A DNA stretch of 64,000 nt from Planctomycetota bacterium (lineage in GTDB: Bacteria; Planctomycetota; GCA-002687715; DRQF01), in contig JACKGY010000003.1 of assembly GCA_020639295.1 (NCBI GenBank), forward strand, positions 868,001 to 932,000, given 5' to 3'. Both the position numbers and the translations under genes were made by a program. Below are positions 37,234-46,775 of the stretch, piece after piece. A model generated the notes under the pieces. It saw nothing but the letters and a program-made list of their open reading frames with translations. It made no database searches and was not told where the DNA came from. The number at the start of each line of letters is the position of its first letter. The stretch's first letter is position 1.

Positions 37234-40200
37234 GTCCCGGGGCCCTGGTCGAGGGCTCCGCCATCGCCCTTCTCCGGCAGCTTGGCGCCTCCGAAGGCGG
37301 CGACGAGATTGCCGGCGACGCTGCGGATGTTGAGGTCGCGCTGCGGGAAGGGGATCTCGATGCCCTCGCGACGGAAGGCGGCATCGAGGGCGAAGCGCAG
37401 GTCGCTCATCGTCCGGGGCCGATGGGTGGTGATGTTGGTCCAGATGTTGACCTGGAAGTCGAGGCTGGAGTCGCCGAAGCCGACGAAGAAGACCTCGGGC
37501 TCGGGGCGCTTGAGCACCAGACCGTGGTTGTTCACCACCTCGTAGAGGATCTTGCGGACCTTCTGGATCTCGCTGCCGTAGGCGACGCCCACGGCCAGGG
37601 TCGAACGCAGGCGCGGATGGCCCAGCGAGTAGTTGGTCAGGCTGCCACCGATCATCAGCTCGTTGGGGATGACCACGCCGATGCCCTCCCAGGTCATCAC
37701 CGTGGTGGCGCGCAGGGTGATCTTCTCGACCGCGCCCGACCGGTTCTCCACCTCGACCATGTCGCCGATCTTCACCGGGCGTTCGATGAGGAGGATCAGG
37801 CCGGAGAAGAAGTTCTTGACGATGGACTGGAGGCCGAAGCCGATGCCGAAGGCCAGGGCGCCGGTGAAGACCGCGATGTGCTCGCCCTGAACCTTGAGGA
37901 TCTGCAGGGCGATCACCATGCCGACGGTCCAGAGCCCGTAGGTGGTGAGCATCACCACGGTGTAGCGCAGGCCGCGGTCGAGACGCGTGCCCGGCAGGAT
38001 GACGAAGTTGAGGGCTCCGCGCACCTTGCCGACGACGATCGCGGTGACGAAGACCACCAGGATGGCCTCGCCGATGTCGACCAGGGAGATGCTGCCCTCC
38101 CCGACCAGGCTCCGGCTGGCCCAGGCGAAGGACACCTCTTCCCAGACCCGGGCGATGACGATCATCAGCGGAATCGCGAAGGCGAAGCGGAGCAGCGTGC
38201 GGACCAGCTTGGCCGAGAACTGCTTGCGTCCGGCCGCGACGTAGGCGTCGTCGGACTCGAACTCGTCCTGGTTGAGGCCCTGATTGATCTCCTGGCCATG
38301 CAGGAACGCGCGCAGGACGATGCGGTAGAGGACGTAGCCGCCGATCAGGAGCGCCAGGCTCTTGGCGATGATGACCTGGAAGAAGTCCTGGGCGGTCTCG
38401 TAGCGCAGGCTGCCGAGGAGGAAGATGAACAGCGTGCCGCCGACGATGAGCGGATAGGCCAGGAGGATCCAGGCCTTGAGGCTGACCGCGACGATGTTCT
38501 GGCCGCGGATCAGCGTCCGGACCACCTTCGGTCGGAAGATGCTGAACAGCAGGACGAGCTGGGTCAGGCTGCCGTGCACCAGCCACCAGAGTTCGACGAA
38601 GCCGGGGTTCTTGGCCTCGTAGCCGGACAGCTCCATGAGATAGCCGATCGGCAGGAAGAAGAGCGCCAGGTTGAGCATCCAGCGCCCGGCCCGGTGCACG
38701 ATCTGCGCCAGCTCCTCGTCCATGTCGAAGAAACGGACGTCGTTGCTGCCCGGCTGGAAGAAGACGTCGAGGATCGTGCGGCCGAGCCGGTAGAGGAAGG
38801 GCGTGCCGAAGAGACAGGCCGAGACCAGGACGATGGTCTTCTCCATGCCGGCGGCCAGGGGCGCGCCGACGAAGAGCAGGGCCACCAGGAGGCTCAGGTC
38901 GGTCCGGCGCAGGAAGATGCCCAGGACCTTGAAGAACTGGCTGCCCCCCTGCGACTGTTCCTCGATCCAGACGTAGGTCGTGGGCAGGCGCTGACGGACG
39001 CGCCAGAGCAGGAAGCCGAGGGCGACGAAGAGGACGGCGACGACGATCAGCCGGGTCCGCCGGTCCTTGGCCAGCAGGTAGCCCTTCACCACCTCGACCG
39101 CGCGACCGAGCAGGCTGGGCGCGTTCTCGACCACGTCGACCGCGTCGCTGGCGGCGTTCTCCAGCGAGTCGGTGGTGATGTGCCCTTCCTCGCGCGTCCA
39201 GCGCAGGCGGTTGCGGAGCTTGGCGATGTTCTCGTCGGCGATGCGGCGGAGACCGTTCCAGCCGTCGCGGAGGCTGTTCAGATTCGACTGCTGCTTCTCG
39301 ACCGCGCCCTGGAGGTTGCCGAGGGCGGTGCGGAGCTGGTTCTCGATGTCGATCCAGTTCTGCTCGGTCGGCCGGCCATTGGCATCGCCACCCTCCCAGC
39401 GCCGGGCCTCGTCGCGAGCCAGGAGGATCCGGCTCGACAGCCGCGCCTCGGCCTTGTCGGCTCCCTTGGAGGTCTGGATCAGCTCGTCGGCGGCGGCCTT
39501 CAGGAGGGCGTTCGCGCGCCGCGAACCCTCGGCGCGGCCGAGGGCGTCATCGAGGCGCTGGCGGATCTGCGCGGCGGACACCAGCGCGTCGGCCTCGCCA
39601 TCGTCGCCGCGGCTGGTCTTGATCTCGTCCTGGAGACCCTTGGCCTCCTCGGTCAGGGGCTCCAGCGCGCCGACGTCGGCCAGGCTGCTCTCCAGGTTGA
39701 TCGAGCTGGACCGGAGCGCGGTGAGCTTCTGGTCGGTCTCGAGGGCCTCGACCTGGAAGGCATACCAGTTGCGCCAGGGATGGCCCTGCGGATAGCGATC
39801 GCGATCGCGCTTGGCGTTCTCGAGCGCCGTGCGCCCGTCACGTTCCTGCTTCTCGGTGAAGGCCTTGGCGATGGCGTCGCGGATCGCGGTCTGGTCGCTG
39901 ACCTTGCGCCGCGCGATGGTCTCCTCGAGGACGATGATGTCCTCCTCGAGCTGACGCCGGCCGGTGATCTGCTCCTTCTCGAGCACGGCCTTGCGCTGGA
40001 CGAGGACCGCCCGGGCCAGGCGGGCCGCGAAGGCCTGCTCCTCGCGCAGGAGGACGTCGCCGCCCTTCTGCGACTCCTCGCGCAGGCGCTGGTCGGCGGC
40101 TTCGATCTCGGCCGCCTTCTCGCCGATGGTCTTGCTGAGCTTCTCGATCGAGTTGGCGAGTTCCTGGCGATCGGTGCGCTTCTGGGTCAGCCGGTTGCTG

Positions 40201-40652
40201 ATCTCGGTCAGCTCGCGCTGGTACTTGTCGAGCAGGGTCCGGGCCTCGGTGTCCTTCTCCTTGTCGACGCTCCGGTAGGAGATGGTCGGCACGACCGGTT
40301 CGGGCAGACGCTTGATCTCGGCCTCGAGCGCCTCCTTCTGCTTGAGCAGCTCGTCGCGGCGAGCGTCGAAGGTCTCGAGGGCGCCGTACTCGCGGTAGAG
40401 CTGACCGAGCTGCTGGACCTGCACGTCGTAGGCGGCGCGCAGCTCCTTCTTGTCGGTGGTCTCGGCCGGAATCTGATCGAGGAGCGCCTGCACCACCTTC
40501 TGCATCTTCTGGGCGTCGGCGGCGTTCTCGGGGACCTTCTTCTCCTCGAGCGCGGGCGCGGTTCCCGGCACGCTCCCGGTCCCGCCCTGAGCCGACAGGA
40601 GCGAAGCGAAGGCGAGGACGAGGACGAGGATCGAGCTGAGCAGGCGCGTCAT
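37200..40652 (-). CDS. Large MscS/MscK-family mechanosensitive channel
   Basis: The 1150-residue protein starts with a signal sequence and has a long helical/coiled-coil periplasmic part (about 20-520), then several transmembrane segments (from about 535) and a C-terminal MscS module: the pore helix region (AFGIGFGLQSIVKNFFSGLILLIERPVKIGDMVEV) and the beta and alpha-beta domains (GVVIPNELMIGGSLTNYSL onward). This is the MscK/YjeP-like layout. The TTG start at 40688 is an alternative; ATG 40652 begins a clean signal peptide but has no Shine-Dalgarno. Function: emergency solute release at high turgor. Confidence 0.92.
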   Translation of the reverse strand: MTRLLSSILVLVLAFASLLSAQGGTGSVPGTAPALEEKKVPENAADAQKMQKVVQALLDQIPAETTDKKELRAAYDVQVQQLGQLYREYGALETFDARRDELLKQKEALEAEIKRLPEPVVPTISYRSVDKEKDTEARTLLDKYQRELTEISNRLTQKRTDRQELANSIEKLSKTIGEKAAEIEAADQRLREESQKGGDVLLREEQAFAARLARAVLVQRKAVLEKEQITGRRQLEEDIIVLEETIARRKVSDQTAIRDAIAKAFTEKQERDGRTALENAKRDRDRYPQGHPWRNWYAFQVEALETDQKLTALRSSSINLESSLADVGALEPLTEEAKGLQDEIKTSRGDDGEADALVSAAQIRQRLDDALGRAEGSRRANALLKAAADELIQTSKGADKAEARLSSRILLARDEARRWEGGDANGRPTEQNWIDIENQLRTALGNLQGAVEKQQSNLNSLRDGWNGLRRIADENIAKLRNRLRWTREEGHITTDSLENAASDAVDVVENAPSLLGRAVEVVKGYLLAKDRRTRLIVVAVLFVALGFLLWRVRQRLPTTYVWIEEQSQGGSQFFKVLGIFLRRTDLSLLVALLFVGAPLAAGMEKTIVLVSACLFGTPFLYRLGRTILDVFFQPGSNDVRFFDMDEELAQIVHRAGRWMLNLALFFLPIGYLMELSGYEAKNPGFVELWWLVHGSLTQLVLLFSIFRPKVVRTLIRGQNIVAVSLKAWILLAYPLIVGGTLFIFLLGSLRYETAQDFFQVIIAKSLALLIGGYVLYRIVLRAFLHGQEINQGLNQDEFESDDAYVAAGRKQFSAKLVRTLLRFAFAIPLMIVIARVWEEVSFAWASRSLVGEGSISLVDIGEAILVVFVTAIVVGKVRGALNFVILPGTRLDRGLRYTVVMLTTYGLWTVGMVIALQILKVQGEHIAVFTGALAFGIGFGLQSIVKNFFSGLILLIERPVKIGDMVEVENRSGAVEKITLRATTVMTWEGIGVVIPNELMIGGSLTNYSLGHPRLRSTLAVGVAYGSEIQKVRKILYEVVNNHGLVLKRPEPEVFFVGFGDSSLDFQVNIWTNITTHRPRTMSDLRFALDAAFRREGIEIPFPQRDLNIRSVAGNLVAAFGGAKLPEKGDGGALDQGPGTQDSGSPKSSS

Positions 40653-40696
40653 GGAAAGGACTGGAACTCGTCGGGACCGGGTCTGCAACCGGCCCC

Positions 40697-40725
40697 ATCA
40701 TAAGTGCCTTTCGGCCTCGACCCAA
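40697..40725 (-). promoter_or_regulatory. Promoter of the MscS-like gene
   Basis: On the minus strand TTGGGT, 17 nt and TATGAT. It lies between the stop of the spermidine-synthase-like gene and the MscS start, so the channel has its own promoter. Confidence 0.55.
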
Positions 40726-43155
40726 TCAGCCCTCGCCCTCGGCTCGACGCGGCAGGAAGAGGAAGCCTGCGAGCGCGACCAGATAGGCGGCGCCAGCGAC
40801 CAGGAAGGAGGCCGAGAAGCCCCGGATCATGGTGAGGGGGATCGCCGCCAGGGAGGCGGTGACCGAGGCGAAGCCGTTCACCGCGATGGCCCAGACCGCG
40901 GCCCGGGGCGAGCGGCGACCGAGGATCGCGAGCGCGCTGGGAAAAGGCAGGCCGAGCAGGAGGCCGAGCGGCAGGAGCCAGAGCGCCAGCGCCAGGATGC
41001 GCTCGACGGTGCTGCCGTCGAGCCGGGTCTCGAACCAGGCCGGCGCGTGCCGGACGAAGAGGAGGGTCCAGGCGACGATCCCGGGCACGGCGACCAGGAT
41101 CAGGGCGCGCGGCCAGCGCTCGAAGCGCCCGGCCAGGGCGCTGCCGAGGCCGCTGGCGACCAGCAGCATGGCCAGAACGACCGCGATGGCGAGGTTGGGG
41201 TGACCGAGGAAGAGCGCGCAGCGCTGCATCAGCACGATCTCGAGGAACATGAACCCGGCGCCGATGCCGGCGAAGCCGAGCACGGTGGCCAGGAGCGAGC
41301 GCGCGCCGACGCCCCGACCGCGCCGGGTCATCAGGGGCGCGACGAGGAGCAGCAGGGCCACCGCGGCGATCTGCAGCGCGACCCGCAGGTAGTCGGCGAG
41401 GCCCCAGTGGTGGCGATCGAAGGCCCCGGTCGAGAACACCTGCCGCCAGGGCAGTCCGTCGAGCCGATCGAACTGGAAGAAGTAAGGCCGGTCGTCGACC
41501 ACCGGCCGGAGGTCCTTGCCGGGACTCGCGAGATTGCGGTCGATGGTGGCCCGGTCGATCCCGAGCCCCGGACGATAGGCGAGCTGCAACGGCGAGTCGA
41601 AGGCGAAGCCGATCGCGTTGAAGGCCGGCATGAAGCAGCGGGCCGCGGGCGCCGCGCTCTCGGCACAGAGCGCATCGATGCGTGCACCCTCCGCCGCGGT
41701 CACCGGTCGATCGAAGACCAGGACCGAGGTCCACTGGTTGAGCGGACCCTGGGCGACCACGACGACGTGATCGAGGGGCCGCTCGACCCCGCGCTCCTCG
41801 AGCGCCGCCAGCGCCGTGTTCAGGATGCGTCGGCTCTCGATGCCGAAACGGGTGACCTCGAGGATGCCGCCGGGACGCAGGGCGGCGAGATGGTCGACGA
41901 AGGCCTCGCGGGTGTAGAGGTAGCTCTCGGACAGGATCGACGCGCCGGCGGGATTGGCCGCATAGGTATCGGCGCCGGTCATCTGGATCAGATCGAAGGC
42001 CTGCCGCCGGCGGCGCAGGTAGCCGCGACCGTCGGCATGCTCCAGGTGGAGACGTCCCGACTCGAGGTCGTCGGCGATGCCGAGGAAGGCGGCAAAGGGA
42101 CCGGAGAGCGCGGCGATGGTGGCGGCATTGATGTCGACCCCGACCAGCCGGGCCTGGCCGGCGGCGAGGATCGCCAGCAGATCGGGTCCGCCGCCGACGC
42201 CGACGACCAGGGCCTCGCCGTCGGGACGCAGGTTGGCGCCGAGGCCGTAGAGCGTGCCACGCGCCAGATCGGCGGCCGCTTCCGGCACCTGTCCGGCCCC
42301 GATCATGAAGCTGCCGGCACCGGCGTCCTGGCTGTAGTAGTAGAGCGGCGCGCGCCCGCCGATCAGCCCGAAGGCGCCGGGAAGACGGTGGATCTCGATC
42401 CGCCCCACCGGGTCCCAGGCCGCGTGGATGAGCTCCGGCCGGCCGGCGCCGACCCGTTCGATCTCGCGCTCCAGCTCGCGATACTGGTCGGCGTCGTCGG
42501 GCCGGTAGTCCGGCAGGGCCCGATCGGAGAGCAGGCCGGCGAGGGCGGCGAGCAGGCCGAGTCCCAGGATCAGGCGATAGGGACCTCGAGCCGCCGGCAG
42601 GCCGGCCAGGAGGCAGAGGAAACCGAGCAGGGCCAGGGCCCGCGGGGCGCCGAAGGCCTCGAGGAGGGGCTGGGCCAGGACGCAGCCGGCCGCCGAACCG
42701 ACCAGGTTGAGGGCATAGCGGCCGCCGACGCCACGACCGGGAAGGACGAGGCTCGCCGCGATCCCCGCGCCGGCGAAGAAGAAGGGCGGGACCAGCATCA
42801 GGAGCGGCCAGGCCGAGAGCCTGAAGATGCTCAGGCCGCCGGCCGGCACGATGCCGCGGCTATGGTCGGCGAAGACCTTCAGTCCGCAGGCGAGGCTGAG
42901 CGCGAAACCGAAGGCGGCAAGCGGCAGGAAGGTCTCGATGCGCAGCCGCTCCAGGCGCGGGCTGGCCGCGATCACCAGGCCACCGACGGCGAAGCCGAGC
43001 ATCCCCAGGCTGATCGCCATGTAGACGAAGCCGTGGTTGAGCGTGTAGGAGAAGATCCGGACCAGGAGCAGCTGCGCCGCCAGCGCCGCGGCCGACAGGA
43101 CGACGAGGAGCGGCGCCTGGGCGCGGCCGAAGCCGGCACTTCCGGTCCCGTTCAT
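40726..43155 (-). CDS. Membrane-embedded spermidine synthase-like protein
   Basis: The 809-residue protein has an N-terminal bundle of about six transmembrane helices, a central Rossmann methyltransferase-like domain of the spermidine synthase superfamily (GVGGGPDLLAILAAGQARLVGVDIN, then LIQMTGADTYAANPAGASILSESYLYTREAF) and a C-terminal bundle of about seven helices. It belongs to the fused MFS-like/spermidine synthase type, whose substrate is unknown. It is coupled to the upstream lipoprotein gene by an ATGA overlap. Confidence 0.85.
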   Translation of the reverse strand: MNGTGSAGFGRAQAPLLVVLSAAALAAQLLLVRIFSYTLNHGFVYMAISLGMLGFAVGGLVIAASPRLERLRIETFLPLAAFGFALSLACGLKVFADHSRGIVPAGGLSIFRLSAWPLLMLVPPFFFAGAGIAASLVLPGRGVGGRYALNLVGSAAGCVLAQPLLEAFGAPRALALLGFLCLLAGLPAARGPYRLILGLGLLAALAGLLSDRALPDYRPDDADQYRELEREIERVGAGRPELIHAAWDPVGRIEIHRLPGAFGLIGGRAPLYYYSQDAGAGSFMIGAGQVPEAAADLARGTLYGLGANLRPDGEALVVGVGGGPDLLAILAAGQARLVGVDINAATIAALSGPFAAFLGIADDLESGRLHLEHADGRGYLRRRRQAFDLIQMTGADTYAANPAGASILSESYLYTREAFVDHLAALRPGGILEVTRFGIESRRILNTALAALEERGVERPLDHVVVVAQGPLNQWTSVLVFDRPVTAAEGARIDALCAESAAPAARCFMPAFNAIGFAFDSPLQLAYRPGLGIDRATIDRNLASPGKDLRPVVDDRPYFFQFDRLDGLPWRQVFSTGAFDRHHWGLADYLRVALQIAAVALLLLVAPLMTRRGRGVGARSLLATVLGFAGIGAGFMFLEIVLMQRCALFLGHPNLAIAVVLAMLLVASGLGSALAGRFERWPRALILVAVPGIVAWTLLFVRHAPAWFETRLDGSTVERILALALWLLPLGLLLGLPFPSALAILGRRSPRAAVWAIAVNGFASVTASLAAIPLTMIRGFSASFLVAGAAYLVALAGFLFLPRRAEGEG

Positions 43156-43517
43156 GGCCGCTGCTCCAAGCCGGCCATGCCTTCGCCGAGCCGACCGGCC
43201 CAGGCCTCCAGGTCGGCGGTGGTCACCGGCGGCTCGGCGACGAGGACCAGTTCGTCACGCGCCCCGCTGCGGCCGCAGATCAGCCGGAATCGCGGTTGGC
43301 CCCCGATCAGGACGACGCCGGCCTCGTCCATCCGCCAGCCGAGGGCCGCGAAGGCCCGCTTGGTGGCCCCGGCCCGATCGTCGAGACCGGCCGGCAGGCC
43401 GATGGCGACACGGCGCGCTTCGATCACGCGCGGCGCCCAATCCGGCGCCGCTTCGGGCGAGGGCCCGACGCAGGCGAGGACCGGCAGGAGGACGACGAGC
43501 ACGACGAGGATGCGCAT
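43152..43517 (-). CDS. Small lipoprotein of unknown function
   Basis: The 121-residue product begins with a short signal peptide and a lipobox ending in Cys16 (LPVLAC), so it is likely a lipoprotein. The rest has no recognised domain. Its stop overlaps the start of the next gene (ATGA at 43152-43155), so it probably serves the spermidine synthase-like protein. GGAG precedes the ATG by about 6 nt. Confidence 0.7.
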   Translation of the reverse strand: MRILVVLVVLLPVLACVGPSPEAAPDWAPRVIEARRVAIGLPAGLDDRAGATKRAFAALGWRMDEAGVVLIGGQPRFRLICGRSGARDELVLVAEPPVTTADLEAWAGRLGEGMAGLEQRP

Positions 43518-43574
43518 GGGATCTCCACTCGCGCGCAGGATATCAAAGCCGTCGCCGGCGGGCAGGGCCGGCGG

Positions 43575-46058
43575 TCAAACACCCGGCGGCCGCTCCGGCC
43601 AGTCGTGCTTCGGGTAACGACCACGCAGGTCCTTGCGGACGAGCTGGTAGCTGCTGCGCCAGAAGCCGGCGAGATCGGCGGTCACCTGGACCGGACGCAT
43701 GTTGGGCGCGAGCAGCTCCACCACCACCGGAACCCGACCACCGAGGATGCGCGGCGTCTCGAGCAGACCGAAGAGGTGCTGGACCCTGGCGCCGAGGACC
43801 ACACGGTCCTTCTCATAGCGCAGCGCCGCGCTCCGGCCGCCCGGCAGGTCGAGGCGCTCGGGCGCCTCGCGATCGACGAGGTTCGCCTTCTGCCAGCCCA
43901 GCTCGGCGCGGATCAGCGCGACCAGATCGAGGGCGGCGAGTTCGGCGAAGCTCGACCGGCCCGGCGTCTCGCCGGCGAGCAGCTCGATCAGGGCGGCATC
44001 GTCCAGGGCGACGATGCCGCTCTCCGGCCAACGCTCGGCGAAGAGCGCCAGACGATCGCGCAGACGTTCCAGCGCCGGCGTCGTCACCCGACGCAGGAGG
44101 AGTTCCGGTCGGGCGCGCAGGGCCCGCTCCAGCTCGGCGGCGACGAGCCGCGGATCGCCGCTGCCGAGCGCCCGTTCCTCCAGCACCAGATCGCGATAGC
44201 GCAGCCGGCGGAGGACCCGAACCTTCTCGGCCTGCTCGTCGAATCGGGCCAGCTCCTCGACCACCAGCGCTTCCGGCAGCATCTCCTCCAGCCACGAGCG
44301 CTCGATCGCCGAGGCCCAGGCGACCGGTGACTCGGAGCCGCGGCCGCGCCGACCGGCCTCGAGTCGCAGGGCGAGGAAGAGCGGCTCGTCGCGGAGTACG
44401 GACTCGTCGAGGAGCTGGAGCCCGCGGCCACCGCAGAGAAGTGCGCGCCGGCCGTCGCCGCGCGCCGCCGCCACCCGATCGGGAAAGCCGACCAGGAGCG
44501 CGCGCATCAGGTCCTCGTCGTCACCTTTCCTGCCGTCGTCGAGTCCACGCAGGATCCGCCGGTACTGGCGGGCGGCGCTCTCGATGGCCGTCAGCGCCCG
44601 GCGATCGAGCCGGCGGTCCCGGGCGGCGACGAGGTCGAGCCGAAGGAGGAGGTCGGAGCGGGCCTGCATCGATCCCGCCAGTCGTCGGCGCTCCTCGAAG
44701 GGCAAGGGGTCGCGTTCGCCCAGCAGCGCGGCGGCCCAGGCCGCGCGCTCGGCCACGCCCCGGCGCGCGCCCTCGACCAGCATGCGCGCGATCCGGGGCG
44801 AGGCGGGGATCCGAGCGAGCTGGCGGCCGAGGGCACCGAGCCGTAGGCCCCGCGGCCCGCGCTCGAGGGCGCCGAGCGCGTCGAGCAGTTCGATCGCCGC
44901 CTCGAGCGCCGGCTCCGGAGGCGCCTCGAACCAGCCGAAGCTCCGCGGGTCGGTCGCACCCCAGGCCAGGATCTCGAGGAGCGCGCCGGCCAGATCGACG
45001 CGCCGGATCTCCGGCTCGTCGGCGGCGGCCATGGCCCGTTCGTCCGCCAGGGTCCAGAGGCGTCGGGCGCGGCCCGGAGCCTCGCGCCCGGCCCGACCGG
45101 CACGCTGATCCGCGGCGGCGCGGCTGATCCGCTCGAGCTCGAGACGATCGAGACCGAGATCCGGGTCCTGTCGCAGGACGCGAGCCCGACCGCCGTCGAT
45201 CACGACCCGCACGCCCGGGATGGTCAACGAGGTCTCGGCGACGTTGGTGGCCAGGATCGCCCGTCGGCCGGGCGCCGGCCGGAAGACGAGGTCCTGTTCG
45301 GCGGCGCCGAGCTCGCCGTGAAGGCGGAGGATCTCCAGACCGTCTCGTCCCTCGAGATCGGCGATCCGGTCGCGCACGCGCTGGATCGAGGCCATGCCGG
45401 GCAGGAAGACCAGAACGTGTCCCTCCCCTTCCGCCAGCTCCTCCCGCAGCGCCCGCGCCGCGCGGTCCTCCAGGCTGCCGTCCTCCTGGACCCGGTCGTG
45501 CTCGATCGCCACCGGATGGCTGCGGCCGGGCACGCGCAGGACGCCCACGGCGCCGAGATAGGCGGCGATCGGCTCGGGATCGATGGTGGCCGACATGACC
45601 ACCAGTTCCAGGTCCGGTCGCAGCGAACTCCGGATCTCGGTCAGGAAGGCCAGGGACAGGTCGAGGTCGAGGCTGCGCTCGTGGAACTCGTCCAGGATCA
45701 CCGCCGCCACGCCCGCCAGCTCGGGATCGGCCTGGATCCGACGCAGGAACAGGCCCTCGGTCAGGACCTCGATCTCGCTCCGCTCCGAGATCTCGCTCTC
45801 GAAACGGGTGCGGAAGCCGATGCGGGAACCGAGCGGACTGCCCTCCTCCTCGGCCATCCTCCGCGCCGCCGCCCGGGCGGCGATCCGCCGGGGTTCGAGC
45901 ACCAGGACCCGTCCGCCAGGATGACGCCGCGAGATGAAGGGCGGGACGCGCGTGGTCTTGCCGGCGCCGGTCTCGGCGACCAGGACCACGGCACCGGACC
46001 GGTCGAGCAGGTCGCCGAGCTGGTGGAGGTGGTCGTCGATGGGCAGCGCCGCGCTCAC
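43575..46058 (-). CDS. hrpB: ATP-dependent helicase HrpB
   Basis: DEAH-type helicase of 827 residues: Walker A AETGAGKTTR (28-37), DEFH (123-126), SAT motif (VVMSATI), motif VI DQRAGRAGRE and an HrpB-type C-terminal domain (ending with the QVTADLAGFWRSSYQLVRKDLRGRYPKHDWP stretch typical of HrpB). The preferred start is a GTG at 46058 (VSAALPIDDHLHQL), which makes a GTGA overlap with the upstream gene and gives the usual N-terminus; an ATG at 46103 is the alternative. The cellular role of HrpB is not well defined. Confidence 0.93.
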   Translation of the reverse strand: MSAALPIDDHLHQLGDLLDRSGAVVLVAETGAGKTTRVPPFISRRHPGGRVLVLEPRRIAARAAARRMAEEEGSPLGSRIGFRTRFESEISERSEIEVLTEGLFLRRIQADPELAGVAAVILDEFHERSLDLDLSLAFLTEIRSSLRPDLELVVMSATIDPEPIAAYLGAVGVLRVPGRSHPVAIEHDRVQEDGSLEDRAARALREELAEGEGHVLVFLPGMASIQRVRDRIADLEGRDGLEILRLHGELGAAEQDLVFRPAPGRRAILATNVAETSLTIPGVRVVIDGGRARVLRQDPDLGLDRLELERISRAAADQRAGRAGREAPGRARRLWTLADERAMAAADEPEIRRVDLAGALLEILAWGATDPRSFGWFEAPPEPALEAAIELLDALGALERGPRGLRLGALGRQLARIPASPRIARMLVEGARRGVAERAAWAAALLGERDPLPFEERRRLAGSMQARSDLLLRLDLVAARDRRLDRRALTAIESAARQYRRILRGLDDGRKGDDEDLMRALLVGFPDRVAAARGDGRRALLCGGRGLQLLDESVLRDEPLFLALRLEAGRRGRGSESPVAWASAIERSWLEEMLPEALVVEELARFDEQAEKVRVLRRLRYRDLVLEERALGSGDPRLVAAELERALRARPELLLRRVTTPALERLRDRLALFAERWPESGIVALDDAALIELLAGETPGRSSFAELAALDLVALIRAELGWQKANLVDREAPERLDLPGGRSAALRYEKDRVVLGARVQHLFGLLETPRILGGRVPVVVELLAPNMRPVQVTADLAGFWRSSYQLVRKDLRGRYPKHDWPERPPGV

Positions 46059-46711
46059 CGGCTCTCGACCCAGTCGCGCGCCGACTCGATCGCCTGGCGG
46101 CAACGGTCGCGGGCCTCGAGATCGGCCAGACCGATCTTCGACGCCCAGGCGCGTTCGATCTCGGCCGGGAGATAGCCGGCCTCGACGAAGGCCTCGCGGA
46201 GCGGCGTCAGCTCGACGTCGATGCCGACGTCGGCACCGTAGCCGACCGCCCGACCGGCGCTCTCCAGGCGCTGACGGAAGTCGTCCCGCACCGGCGCGAA
46301 GACCCGGAGGACGATGGCCGGGTCGCCGTTCTCGCCGTGATAGTCGCCGCGCAGACGGGCGGACTCGATCCGCCGCACGGAGCGATCGAAGTCGTCGAGG
46401 ATGGCTTCCAGGGCCGCCAGGGCCTCGCGGGCGACCTTCGGCGTGACCCGGTCCGGGCCGCGATCCTCGATCGGTCGCCCGCCCAGCGGCTCGGCCAGTT
46501 CGGGCAGGGCGGCGCCGGGCCGCGGCCGCTCGCCGGAGGGGGCCTCGGCGCGCGGGCCTTCCTCGAGGCGTTGGCGATCCAGGCCGGTGAGGAAGATCAC
46601 CGGCAGGGCGATCAGGATCACGATCGTGATCACCACCAGGAGCATCTCCCGGCGGCCCGTGCCGGCGGGCATCCGGCCCCTCTTTCTCCTCGCGGTCGAC
46701 TCCCGGGTCAT
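46055..46711 (-). CDS. Bitopic membrane protein, unknown function
   Basis: The 218-residue product has a basic N-terminus, one transmembrane helix (LLVVITIVILIALPVIFLTGL, about 24-44), a Pro-rich linker and a helical C-terminal domain (about 90-218). I do not recognise it. ATG 46711 is preceded by TATCAT at 6 nt and no Shine-Dalgarno, suggesting a leaderless transcript. It overlaps hrpB by 4 nt (GTGA), so the two are translated together. Confidence 0.65.
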   Translation of the reverse strand: MTRESTARRKRGRMPAGTGRREMLLVVITIVILIALPVIFLTGLDRQRLEEGPRAEAPSGERPRPGAALPELAEPLGGRPIEDRGPDRVTPKVAREALAALEAILDDFDRSVRRIESARLRGDYHGENGDPAIVLRVFAPVRDDFRQRLESAGRAVGYGADVGIDVELTPLREAFVEAGYLPAEIERAWASKIGLADLEARDRCRQAIESARDWVESR

Positions 46712-46717
46712 GGGCGC

Positions 46718-46723
46718 ATGATA
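46718..46723 (-). promoter_or_regulatory. -10 element, leaderless type
   Basis: On the minus strand TATCAT is followed by six bases (GCGCCC) and the ATG of the bitopic membrane protein gene that leads into hrpB. Confidence 0.45.
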
Positions 46724-46775
46724 GCGCCCACGAGACGAGGAAGCGAAGGACCTCGATCGTGACGACCGGCCGCGG

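Noticed and set aside
37422..40703. A 1093-residue plus-strand open frame across the MscS gene
   Set aside because: It is antisense to a clear MscS-family protein and has the Glu/Asp/Gly/Ala-rich low-complexity look of an antisense GC-rich frame; there is no Shine-Dalgarno or domain.
40651..43617. A 988-residue plus-strand open frame across the spermidine synthase-like gene
   Set aside because: Antisense shadow of a conserved membrane protein; composition is repetitive and there is no recognisable motif.
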